Positions 1-5,676 of a stretch of 6,285 bases of DNA are shown here, piece by piece. Made by a program: the position numbers and the translations under genes. The stretch's first letter is position 1. Every line of letters begins with the position of its first letter. Location of the stretch: assembly GCA_016919565.1 (NCBI GenBank), contig JACXTO010000107.1:1-6285 (forward strand). Reading direction: 5' to 3'. The notes below the pieces were generated by a model. The model was given only the letters and a program-made list of their open reading frames with translations. It was not told the DNA's origin and made no database searches. This stretch comes from Methanomassiliicoccaceae archaeon (GTDB taxonomy: Archaea > Thermoplasmatota > Thermoplasmata > Methanomassiliicoccales > UBA472).

Positions 1-789
1 GTCCTTGGCATCGTCGGCTGCCAGGTCCTTGAGGATGAGATGGCCTATGTGGTGGGGTCCGATCCGGACACCGACCAGGTTCTGGTCATCGACTCGACGG
101 TGCAGAAAACGATCACCGAAAAGATAAGGCGGATGGCCCCGAAGAAGAAGGTCAAGTGCATCGACGAGACCTGCACCATCAAGGAATTCCAGATGCCGCC
201 GGGCATGTCGGTGATATTGTGGCTCAAACCGATCGGGCTGCATCAGAGCCCTCCCTTGTTGAGAGAGGAGGTGCTCAGGGCGATAAACAAGATCGAGCCG
301 CTGACACGATCGATCTTGTTGTTCTATGGCCAATGCGGCAACGCATTCCGCAGCCTCGAAATGATCACGGCCGGTTCCCGGGTGCCAGTGACGATATTGA
401 AGGACGGCGATGGCTCCATGATCGACGACTGCTTCGGCACCGAGCTCGGCGGGAAGGAGGAATACCGCAGCTTCCTTGTCAACCAGCATGGACCCGCCTA
501 CGTGCTCAACACCATGTGGGCGGCGAACTGGCGCGTCTTCATGCAGGACGTCCAGATGCTCCGCGACCCCAACAACCTGGAAGAGGCGAAAGAGGTCTTC
601 AAGTACATGGACTACAAGACCGCCATCGGCCTCAACACCGGATTGGGGGACCTCGACGCTTTCGAGCGTCAGCTGCAGGAGTTCGCCAGCATCTTCGACC
701 TCCAGTTGGAGCAGCACCGCGCGACGCTGAAGATCGTTGAGAACTCGTACAACGAGGCCAAGAGGCTCCTGCACGATCCGCTGATTTGA
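1..789 (+). CDS. DUF1638 family protein, 5' end outside the window
   Basis: The frame is open from base 1, and the residues before the first internal ATG (base 40) read VLGIVGCQVLEDE, which is the family's normal N-terminal pattern (a Cys followed by L-x-x-E). The ATG at 40 is therefore an internal Met and the true start lies upstream. 262 residues are visible. Family-like blocks are FYGQCGN at visible residues 108-114, IDDC at 141-144 and HGPAYVLNTMW at 163-173; the conserved cysteines (7, 112, 144) suggest a metal or cofactor site. The C-terminal 45 residues look helical and charged. DUF1638 has no firmly established biochemical function; members are known from methanogens and anaerobic bacteria, often near corrinoid methyltransferase genes, so a role linked to methyl transfer is possible but is not shown by anything here. 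It is soluble, with no signal peptide or membrane segment in the visible part. The next gene follows on the same strand after 131 bp. Confidence 0.85.
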   Translation, partial: VLGIVGCQVLEDEMAYVVGSDPDTDQVLVIDSTVQKTITEKIRRMAPKKKVKCIDETCTIKEFQMPPGMSVILWLKPIGLHQSPPLLREEVLRAINKIEPLTRSILLFYGQCGNAFRSLEMITAGSRVPVTILKDGDGSMIDDCFGTELGGKEEYRSFLVNQHGPAYVLNTMWAANWRVFMQDVQMLRDPNNLEEAKEVFKYMDYKTAIGLNTGLGDLDAFERQLQEFASIFDLQLEQHRATLKIVENSYNEAKRLLHDPLI

Positions 790-839
790 GGCGAGCTTCG
801 GAGTTACGTTAGCTTTCGGGAGAAATGAGAGAAGATACC

Positions 840-851
840 CTATTAAGTATT
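840..851 (+). promoter_or_regulatory. possible TATA box for the formyltransferase gene
   Basis: An AT-rich stretch, CTATTAAGTATT, lies about 75 bases ahead of the formyltransferase start in the 131-bp spacer after the DUF1638 gene. Archaeal transcription usually starts about 25 bp downstream of such a box, giving a leader of roughly 50 bases that contains the Shine-Dalgarno site. This is pattern recognition only; the gene could also be read through from the DUF1638 gene, since no terminator is evident between them. Confidence 0.3.
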
Positions 852-909
852 CCAGATGCATCTTGGAGTGGCCAATTCTGAGACGAAATTGGTCTCCGCT
901 CGCGGCGAC

Positions 910-915
910 AAGGAG
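910..915 (+). promoter_or_regulatory. Shine-Dalgarno site of the formyltransferase gene
   Basis: AAGGAG ends five bases before the ATG at 921. It fixes that ATG as the start and fits the PurN-like beginning of the protein (Lys-Lys-Ile followed by the first beta strand). Confidence 0.75.
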
Positions 916-920
916 TTCCC

Positions 921-1673
921 ATGAAGAAGATCGGTTGGTTCACCACTGCCAGAGGCCCTGGTTCATACAATCTCTTCAGTTCCATGCAGAATGGCATCGA
1001 GAAGGGGGAGATCGATGCCAAGCTATCCTTCGTGTTCATCAACAGGGACATCAAAGGAAATCAATATCGCATGAAGCTAGTGAAGAAGGCAGAGGACAGT
1101 GGCGTGCCGGTCATCCTGTTCCCTTCGGACAATTTCAAGCCGGATCTCAAGCAAGGCGACATCGAGGCTTGGAGAGAAGCCTATGGGCAGGGATTGAGGG
1201 ATCAGATTTCCAAATATGAAATGGACTTCGGCGTACTGGCCGGGTACATGTTGATATTCGACCGGGAGACCTGCAGAAGGTATACCATGATCAATCTGCA
1301 CCCCGCTCTTCCGGACACCTACAAGGGGACGTGGGAGGAGATCGTGGGGAAGGTGGTGGACAATGGGGACGAGCAGTATGGAGCGACGGTCCACCTCTGC
1401 ACTCCCGAGCTTGACCGGGGAGAGCCGATCGCCTACGATGCTTTCCCATTGGGCAAGCTGAAGGCGAAGCACATGGCAAGGGAGGACATGATGAAGGCGA
1501 TCAGGGCCGAGGAACTGAAGCGCGAGGCCTACCTCCTCATCGCGGCGATCCGCATGATAGTGGATGGCGAAGTGTCGCTGAAGGACGGTAAGGTCTTCAA
1601 TCGCCGCGGAAACCGGGTGTCCGAGTATCCAAACCTCGCAGCGAGGATCGACGCCCAGCTCAAGCAGCCTTGA
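921..1673 (+). CDS. formyltransferase family protein (PurN/GART-like fold)
   Basis: A 250-residue protein of the folate-dependent formyltransferase fold. The glycinamide ribonucleotide transformylase signature is present: NLHPALP at residues 125-131 supplies the catalytic Asn125 and His127, and GATVHLCTPELDRGEPI at 154-170 supplies the catalytic Asp165. AGYM at 107-110 matches the folate-site strand (AGFM in PurN). The N-terminal loop RGPGSYNL at 11-18 sits where PurN has its phosphate-binding loop (GxGSNL), with an extra Tyr. It is longer than typical PurN (about 210 residues), mainly from extra sequence around residues 40-100 and a short C-terminal tail. By family it would transfer a formyl group from 10-formyl-tetrahydrofolate (or a pterin analogue) to an amine in the cytoplasm. 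The catalytic residues argue for an active enzyme, but the substrate is not given by sequence or context: no purine genes flank it, so I do not call it purN. Methionyl-tRNA formyltransferase is less likely because its C-terminal tRNA-binding domain is absent. It is convergent with the following minus-strand gene, 54 bp away. Confidence 0.87.
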   Translation: MKKIGWFTTARGPGSYNLFSSMQNGIEKGEIDAKLSFVFINRDIKGNQYRMKLVKKAEDSGVPVILFPSDNFKPDLKQGDIEAWREAYGQGLRDQISKYEMDFGVLAGYMLIFDRETCRRYTMINLHPALPDTYKGTWEEIVGKVVDNGDEQYGATVHLCTPELDRGEPIAYDAFPLGKLKAKHMAREDMMKAIRAEELKREAYLLIAAIRMIVDGEVSLKDGKVFNRRGNRVSEYPNLAARIDAQLKQP

Positions 1674-1727
1674 ACTGAATCCTTTGAATGATGCTTAAAA
1701 GACCTGGCTGCCCGTGATGAGAAGAGA

Positions 1728-2354
1728 TCAAAGCTCCAAGACCTTCTTTGCCGCGATGTACCAGAGGTTGAAGTAATTGATACTGCGGAGCTCCTGGTTC
1801 TCCTTGACATGGTCGACGTACCACGAGGACATCCCGTCCCATTCGTCAACGTAGCCCTCGCGGGTCAGTCTCCAGCCCATCTCCTCCACCGTCGAATCGG
1901 AGCGGGCCAGGACGTAAGGCATGGTGGTCGTCAGCTGATTGCATTCGGCATCCGACCCTACCCTGGGCTCGGGCATCAAACTGGTGATGCAGGCGCAGAG
2001 GTCATAATAGGCGATGTGTATCTCGCCGACCCTCCAGGACATCTGATAGGGAATGACCGAAGGCATCTCCCTTGAGAGCAGCCTCAGTACAACCGGGTTG
2101 ATCAGTAGCTCCCCGGTGAAGCGATTCATGAAGCCGTCACGGGCGAACACGCGCATCATCGAGGCGTGATCCTCCTTCCAGAAATCGCTCGCCTCGACCT
2201 TCCTCTCCATGGATGCCTTGTCCCTTCGCACCGGCCTCGGCTTCTGCAGAGGATCGAAAGGATATCGAAGCCTGAGTATCTCCTGGCTGGCTTCCTTCCC
2301 TTCATCAGAGAAAGCTAGGCAAGCATCCATGATCACCTCGTATCTCTCACTCAT
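1728..2354 (-). CDS. HNH-endonuclease-like protein with degenerate active site (function unknown)
   Basis: A 208-residue soluble protein starting at the ATG read from 2354 (MSERYEV). I chose this over an ATG 28 codons upstream because a strong AAGGAGG lies nine bases before it, and the longer form would run into the nitroreductase promoter. From memory of the family, residues 68-85 (RVFARDGFMNRFTGELLI), 100-117 and 158-178 (EMGWRL...EWDGMSSW) resemble a bacterial HNH-nuclease family with blocks like RDGF-x-x-R-[YF]-[ST]-G-E-x-L, H-P-N-W-K, E-E-L-G-W-x-L and E-W-D-G-x-x-x-W-F. Where that family carries the D-H and G-G of its HNH core, this protein has Thr124-Ser125 and Val132-Gly133; Asn139 and the following TTTM (142-145) are kept, but the later R-N-x-A-K is Y-V-L-A-R (147-151). 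The nuclease centre thus appears lost. Cysteines 12, 120, 122 and 138 could form another site. No partner gene is evident. The open frame is well supported, the family link moderately, and the function is unknown. Confidence 0.8.
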   Translation of the reverse strand: MSERYEVIMDACLAFSDEGKEASQEILRLRYPFDPLQKPRPVRRDKASMERKVEASDFWKEDHASMMRVFARDGFMNRFTGELLINPVVLRLLSREMPSVIPYQMSWRVGEIHIAYYDLCACITSLMPEPRVGSDAECNQLTTTMPYVLARSDSTVEEMGWRLTREGYVDEWDGMSSWYVDHVKENQELRSINYFNLWYIAAKKVLEL

Positions 2355-2363
2355 CGAACCTGG

Positions 2364-2370
2364 CCTCCTT
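2364..2370 (-). promoter_or_regulatory. Shine-Dalgarno site of the HNH-like gene
   Basis: Read on the minus strand this is AAGGAGG, nine bases before the ATG at 2354. It is the strongest ribosome-binding match in the window and decides the start in favour of MSERYEV over the upstream ATG at 2438. Confidence 0.75.
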
Positions 2371-2410
2371 CCTAACGGCATCCACCGGAAAAGCAATGCG
2401 AATAGGCCCT

Positions 2411-2423
2411 GATAAATAAATAG
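2411..2423. promoter_or_regulatory. shared TATA-like box between two divergent genes
   Basis: GATAAATAAATAG reads on the minus strand as CTATTTATTTATC, so it resembles an archaeal TATA element in either direction. On the minus strand it would place transcription start near 2388, with a leader of about 33 bases including the Shine-Dalgarno site of the HNH-like gene. On the plus strand it would place the start near 2440-2446, giving the nitroreductase gene a very short leader. This is inferred from spacing and composition. Confidence 0.5.
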
Positions 2424-2425
2424 CA

Positions 2426-2446
2426 GCGGCTCAATCAAAGAGCCGC
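2426..2446. repeat. perfect 7-bp inverted repeat ahead of the nitroreductase gene (possible operator)
   Basis: GCGGCTC (2426-2432) and GAGCCGC (2440-2446) are perfect inverted copies separated by AATCAAA. The repeat lies directly between the AT-rich box and the ATG at 2454, over the expected plus-strand start of transcription. That position suits a repressor binding site; a hairpin in the short leader is the alternative. No further match to this repeat was noticed in the window. Confidence 0.55.
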
Positions 2447-2453
2447 AGATAAC

Positions 2454-3191
2454 ATGTCGCAGATTGAGTTGTACGACGCCATCTTCAGGCGCAAGTCAGT
2501 AAGAAAATACGCTCCTGGGGAATTGGAGTCCGGACTCATGACGAAGGTCGTCTCCAACCTGACAAGCCTCAGACCGCTCTTCCCCGAGATACGCACGGAG
2601 CTGAGGATCATGACCAATACCGACGTCCGCGGAATGTTCAAGGTCGACGCGCCTCACTTCCTGGCGTTCTTCTCGGAGGTCAAGGACGGCCATGCGGCCA
2701 ATGCTGGCTTCATGATGCAGCAGATGGACCTGTTCCTCTCCGCCAATGGGATAGGAAGCTGTTGGCAGGGAGGTCCAAAGCCAATCAGGGAGGTGCGAGG
2801 GGTTTCCGAGCTAGAGTTCGTCACCATGCTGGCAATCGGACCTCCGGCCGGTGACCCCCATCGCAGCATTGCCGAGTTCAAAAGAGAGCCATTGGCGAAG
2901 ATCTCGGACGTCACCGGATCCGATGAGCTGCTCGAGCCGGCCCGATTGGCCCCTTCCGCAATGAACAACCAGCCATGGTTTTTCACCGGCGGGGATGGGA
3001 CCATCCACGTGAGCACCGCACGGTCTATGATAGTCGATCGGATGAACCAGATAAGCGCGGGGATCGCCCTGTGCCATCTGTGGCTGGCAGCCACCCATTC
3101 GGGCAAGTCCGTCAGCTTCAGGAGCGATCTGTCAGCCCAGGCGAATCCTCCGAAGAAGTACTCATATGTCTCTTCGTTGGTGGTCGGCTAG
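2454..3191 (+). CDS. nitroreductase family protein (TM1586-type, FMN-dependent)
   Basis: A 245-residue protein with the nitroreductase fold. FRRKSVRKYAPGEL at residues 11-24 is the typical N-terminal block whose arginines bind the FMN phosphate. The segment LFLSANGIGSCWQGG at 93-107 matches the helix and turn before the flavin-contacting region, and ARLAPSAMNNQPW at 163-175 is the second hallmark (APSxxNxQPW). The order and the long middle stretch fit the TM1586 subgroup, in which one chain carries two halves of the fold, better than the short dimeric NfsB type. The predicted role is cytoplasmic NAD(P)H-dependent reduction of an unidentified electrophile; the natural substrate is not predictable. 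The ATG at 2454 has no clear Shine-Dalgarno site, but the family N-terminus begins about eight residues in, so the start is sound, and translation from a short or leaderless transcript is plausible. It diverges from the HNH-like gene (99 bp between starts) and converges on the zinc-ribbon gene. Confidence 0.88.
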   Translation: MSQIELYDAIFRRKSVRKYAPGELESGLMTKVVSNLTSLRPLFPEIRTELRIMTNTDVRGMFKVDAPHFLAFFSEVKDGHAANAGFMMQQMDLFLSANGIGSCWQGGPKPIREVRGVSELEFVTMLAIGPPAGDPHRSIAEFKREPLAKISDVTGSDELLEPARLAPSAMNNQPWFFTGGDGTIHVSTARSMIVDRMNQISAGIALCHLWLAATHSGKSVSFRSDLSAQANPPKKYSYVSSLVVG

Positions 3192-3233
3192 AGATGGATG
3201 AACAAAGCCCTGCTTGGTCCAAAACGATGAAAT

Positions 3234-3278
3234 AAAAAATGAGAACTGAAAAAATTAAGGAATTGGGCCGTTAGGCCT
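3234..3278 (-). terminator. terminator of the zinc-ribbon gene
   Basis: Read on the minus strand, a short hairpin (GGCC-TAAC-GGCC, bases 3277-3266, extended by one G-U pair) follows the TAA stop by 7 bases. Two runs of six T then follow (3254-3249 and 3239-3234). Oligo-T runs are the usual archaeal termination signal. The plus-strand nitroreductase transcript meets no comparable T run here. Confidence 0.5.
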
Positions 3279-3284
3279 CTTGGT

Positions 3285-3467
3285 TTAGAAGCGGTCCTTC
3301 GGCTTGTGCTTCTGGAAGCAGTCCCTGCAATATACAGGCCTGCCCTCAGTCGGCTTGAAAGGTACCTGAGTTTGTGCTCCGCAGTCGGAGCATGTTACGT
3401 CGTGCATCTCGCGTGGTCCATCGTTTCTTGGGCGCCCGTAGCCGCCCGATCTCTCTTTTCCGTACAT
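3285..3467 (-). CDS. small CxxC-x17-CxxC zinc-ribbon protein
   Basis: A 60-residue basic protein. CSDC (Cys26, Cys29) and CRDC (Cys47, Cys50) are separated by exactly 17 residues, the spacing of the CxxC-x17-CxxC zinc-ribbon family found in many methanogens and some bacteria. The linker QVPFKPTEGRPVY is the family's characteristic core, and the chain ends in a Lys-rich tail (QKHKPKDRF). The four cysteines should bind one zinc. The first 20 residues are rich in Gly and Arg and probably disordered, as in nucleic-acid-binding proteins. RNA or DNA binding is therefore a reasonable inference, but no precise function is established. The ATG at 3467 has only a weak GGTAG ribosome-binding match nine bases upstream, yet no earlier start fits better. 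The gene stands alone, with a spacer upstream and a terminator downstream. Overlapping plus-strand frames here are shadows. Confidence 0.88.
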   Translation of the reverse strand: MYGKERSGGYGRPRNDGPREMHDVTCSDCGAQTQVPFKPTEGRPVYCRDCFQKHKPKDRF

Positions 3468-3756
3468 ATTACTAATCTACCTACTATTTGTTTCAAATCG
3501 CAAAAATCCTTACGAACCCTTGTGATTGTCTAAGCCATGTACTTCTAGTTAATAAAGGCAACGGTTGCTAAAGTGCTTTTTCGGAGATAATGTTACCTTG
3601 ATTCGTGGCCAGCGCCGCATGAGATGACTATTTCGAGCCGTAGCATTAAGCAATTTTTCCCGAGCACGGCGCATGCATTCGACTTGATGCCAGTTGTCGT
3701 TGGGGCAAAGAATTAAGACCCCTCACGGGATGATTATGTTCCAAGGGGAGGATTGG
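3468..3756. other. 289-bp intergenic region between the divergent zinc-ribbon and flavodoxin genes
   Basis: No supported gene. The left part (3468-3560) is AT-rich and should hold the zinc-ribbon promoter; TTTATTAAC on the minus strand (3556-3548) is the best TATA candidate, implying a leader of about 55-60 bases. Next to it lies a short palindrome, GCAAC-G-GTTGC (3558-3568). An unsupported 30-codon frame runs from 3624 to 3716 without a ribosome-binding site. No tRNA-like or riboswitch-like fold was recognised by eye. Confidence 0.5.
3747..3751 (+). promoter_or_regulatory. Shine-Dalgarno site of the flavodoxin gene
   Basis: GGAGG ends five bases before the ATG at 3757. It selects the start MKALVVFDS, which coincides with the first beta strand of the flavodoxin fold, over the TTG at 3694, which would add 21 residues with no family similarity. 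Confidence 0.75.
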
Positions 3757-4224
3757 ATGAAGGCCTTAGTGGTATTCGACTCGGTCTCGGCAACGAGGAT
3801 GACGGAGAAGGTCGCGAAAGCCATCGCCGTGGAGATCAAGGACCAGGGAGTGGAATCGGACTGCTTCTACTATAAGGACGTCAACCCGGCGGTCGTCAAT
3901 AGCTACGACTGCCTAATAGTCGGCTCCCCCACCATGGCATGGAAACCGACCAAGGAGATAACACAATTCCTCAACGGCCTGTCCAACGAACCGCATGAAG
4001 GCAAGCTGGCAGCGGCATTCGATACCCAGGTACAGAGCCGGATCAGCGGGAACGCGACCAAGGCCATCGAGGGCAAGCTGGTCGAGCTCGGCTTCAAGCT
4101 TGTCTCAACCCCTCTCATCTCCTACGTGGAGGGCAAGACCAACACATATCAAATGAAAGAAGGGGAGTTGGAGAAGGCGAAAGCTTGGGCGACGGATTTA
4201 GCGAAGACCCTGAAATCAGGCTGA
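3757..4224 (+). CDS. flavodoxin family protein
   Basis: A 155-residue protein of flavodoxin size and fold. Residues 1-8 (MKALVVFD) form the first beta strand; the loop S11-A-T-R-M-T16 followed by EKVAKAIA occupies the FMN-phosphate-binding position, normally [ST]-x-[ST]-G-x-[ST]. Residues 50-65 (YDCLIVGSPTMAWKPT) form the third strand and the second flavin loop, with Trp63 as a candidate for stacking on the isoalloxazine ring. AAAFDTQ (85-91) with the later GNATKAIEGKLVELGFKLV is typical of archaeal single-domain flavodoxins. It probably binds FMN and carries electrons in the cytoplasm; the partner is unknown. The conserved glycine of the phosphate loop is replaced by Arg14, so weaker or altered cofactor binding is possible. 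It has its own ribosome-binding site, and the dehydrogenase gene follows on the same strand after 148 bp, far enough for a separate promoter. Confidence 0.85.
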   Translation: MKALVVFDSVSATRMTEKVAKAIAVEIKDQGVESDCFYYKDVNPAVVNSYDCLIVGSPTMAWKPTKEITQFLNGLSNEPHEGKLAAAFDTQVQSRISGNATKAIEGKLVELGFKLVSTPLISYVEGKTNTYQMKEGELEKAKAWATDLAKTLKSG

Positions 4225-4267
4225 GTCGCAGCAAGAACGACCCCGTTATTCGGTTCGCCTCCCAGCA

Positions 4268-4293
4268 ATCCGCCCACGCTGATCAGGGCGGAT
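4268..4293. repeat. perfect 8-bp inverted repeat upstream of the dehydrogenase gene
   Basis: ATCCGCCC (4268-4275) and GGGCGGAT (4286-4293) are perfect inverted copies around a 10-base centre that itself ends in the palindrome TGATCA. It lies 44 bases after the flavodoxin stop and 79 bases before the dehydrogenase start. No T run follows on the plus strand, so an operator or a stabilising 3' hairpin on the flavodoxin mRNA is more likely than an oligo-T terminator. Confidence 0.55.
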
Positions 4294-4358
4294 CGATTGG
4301 TCCACAATCCATCATAGCTTCGCGGGAAAAAAGGTAAGTGATTGCAACGCCTTGCGGC

Positions 4359-4363
4359 GGAGG
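4359..4363 (+). promoter_or_regulatory. Shine-Dalgarno site that sets the dehydrogenase start
   Basis: GGAGG abuts the ATG at 4364 with no spacer, so it cannot serve that codon, but it lies nine bases before the ATG at 4373. This favours 4373 over 4364 and over the TTG at 4352. Confidence 0.6.
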
Positions 4364-4372
4364 ATGGAACAC

Positions 4373-5566
4373 ATGCTCATCGCCACCAGCAAGCTTTCGA
4401 ATGATGCGCTCAAGGATGAGGTTGTATTAGTCACGGGGAGCGGACGCGGCATCGGTTATGAAGCAGCTCGAAGCTTGATATGGCTTGGAGCGAAGGTCAT
4501 CGTTGCCGAGATCGATGAGGAAGGCGGGAAGAGGGCCGCGGATGAGCTGAACAAGGAATTCGGTCCACAACGAGCGATATTTGTCAGAACGGACATTGGG
4601 GTGGAGGCGGATGTGATGAGGCTGAAGCAAGTGGCGCTTTCTGAGTTCGAGAAAGTTGATGTTGTCCTCAACAATGCCACGATATTCCCCATGGGCGCTG
4701 TGAAGGACGTCCCTATCGCCTCATGGGACAGGAGCTACCATGTGAACCTTCGTGGTCCTGTCATGTTGGCCCTTGCCTTCCTCCCGGACATGATAGCAAG
4801 GAAGCATGGGGCGTTCGTCTGCGTCTCCTCTTCAGGAGCGGCCCCGTTCATGGGAGCCTACGAGGTCTTCAAGACCTCCCAAGTGGAGCTGTCGAACACT
4901 GTCTCCGCCGAGGTCGAGGGCACGGGCGTCAACGCGTTCACCATTGGGCCGGGGATCGTTCCAACGCCTGGGTTCTTGGCTGGGGGAGGAGAGGTGGCCT
5001 CGTACATGGGAATGACCACCGACCAGCTGCTCAAGATGAACGAAGCGGCGCTTCTTACGCCCGAGGCCGCGGGAGCTGGATTCGCTGGAGCGATCGCGCT
5101 CGCATCCAAGTATCATGGCAAGGAGATCAGCTCGATCCAGGTCCTGAAGGACATCGGCATCTCCCTGGTCGGAGACGAGGTGGATGAGGGCACCATTGCG
5201 ATCGACCCAAACAGAGCGACGGAAATGCAGCGAAAGGTGCTGGCGACGTATCAGGAACAATCTACTTCCTGGAGGCAGCGGAACCTCTTCGAACGGCAAT
5301 GGGTGTATCGGGATTTCAAGAAGCAGACCGGACGGTCGGTCGATGAGATGCTAGCCGATCTAGAGAATCTTGAGAAACGAATCATGAAGCGAGAAGTGAA
5401 CACTGATACGGTTGAACCGCTGGTCCAACTGGCAGCATTCTATCGCCACCAACAGGAACTGTTGCGAGGATATGAGAAGGACCCGAAGAAGCTCGAAAAG
5501 GGCTTGATGGCTATTGAATCCTGGGTCGAGGATGTCACCGCCCTGATCAGCACGCTATCTGGATAG
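4373..5566 (+). CDS. short-chain dehydrogenase/reductase with a C-terminal helical extension
   Basis: A 397-residue protein whose first ~260 residues are a classical SDR domain. TGSGRGIG at 21-28 is the nucleotide-binding glycine motif. VIVAEID at 42-48 places an acidic residue (Glu46) at the end of strand 2, favouring NAD over NADP. NNA at 100-102 is the structural motif, here followed by Thr instead of the usual Gly. The catalytic residues are present: Asn125, a serine in VSSSG (152-154) and Tyr163-x3-Lys167. IGPGIVPTPG (191-200) is the loop after strand 6. The reaction is an NAD(P)-linked alcohol/carbonyl conversion on an unknown substrate. Canonical SDRs end near residue 255-265; this one adds about 135 residues rich in Glu, Lys, Arg, Gln and Leu (e.g. 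DEMLADLENLEKRIMKRE at 324-341), predicted helical or coiled-coil. The frame is continuous with no repeat of the SDR motifs, so it is an extension or fusion rather than a second catalytic domain. It probably has its own promoter and converges on the membrane-protein gene. Confidence 0.87.
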   Translation: MLIATSKLSNDALKDEVVLVTGSGRGIGYEAARSLIWLGAKVIVAEIDEEGGKRAADELNKEFGPQRAIFVRTDIGVEADVMRLKQVALSEFEKVDVVLNNATIFPMGAVKDVPIASWDRSYHVNLRGPVMLALAFLPDMIARKHGAFVCVSSSGAAPFMGAYEVFKTSQVELSNTVSAEVEGTGVNAFTIGPGIVPTPGFLAGGGEVASYMGMTTDQLLKMNEAALLTPEAAGAGFAGAIALASKYHGKEISSIQVLKDIGISLVGDEVDEGTIAIDPNRATEMQRKVLATYQEQSTSWRQRNLFERQWVYRDFKKQTGRSVDEMLADLENLEKRIMKREVNTDTVEPLVQLAAFYRHQQELLRGYEKDPKKLEKGLMAIESWVEDVTALISTLSG

Positions 5567-5581
5567 CGTCGTGACAAGATT

Positions 5582-5612
5582 AGGAGGTTAAGAGATTTGA
5601 TCCTCAACCTTT
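5582..5612 (+). terminator. weak hairpin after the dehydrogenase gene
   Basis: AGGTT (5585-5589) can pair with AACCT (5606-5610), and the stem can continue with mismatches; only three T residues follow. It is a candidate 3' end for the dehydrogenase transcript, not a convincing terminator. The AGGAGG at 5582-5587 resembles a ribosome-binding site, but the only start at normal spacing (TTG 5597) opens a frame of six codons. Confidence 0.25.
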
Positions 5613-5676
5613 CATGATCTATGATTGTCCCTGTAGGCGTGACTGGGTGGCCCGACCGAACGGTGAAACTCTCTTT

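Noticed and set aside
40..789. DUF1638 gene starting at the ATG at base 40
   Set aside because: The frame is open to base 1 and the upstream residues match the family N-terminus, so this Met is internal.
2355..2438. Longer N-terminus for the HNH-like protein (28 extra residues, hydrophobic start)
   Set aside because: A strong Shine-Dalgarno site selects the ATG at 2354, and the extra segment overlaps the AT-rich promoter and the inverted repeat; the apparent membrane-like stretch is then translated promoter DNA.
3624..3716. A 30-codon plus-strand frame in the spacer before flavodoxin
   Set aside because: No ribosome-binding site, no recognisable motif and ordinary chance length.
3694..3756. 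TTG-initiated extension of flavodoxin by 21 residues
   Set aside because: The ATG at 3757 has a well-placed GGAGG and coincides with the first strand of the fold.
3468..3756. Possible tRNA or small structured RNA in the spacer
   Set aside because: I found no cloverleaf arms, no CCA-adjacent acceptor stem and no recognisable riboswitch core by eye; a covariance-model scan would settle it.
4723..5299. Long alternative frames on both strands inside the dehydrogenase gene
   Set aside because: They follow from the GC-rich codon pattern of the SDR gene; none shows a family motif, and the SDR frame carries all catalytic motifs.
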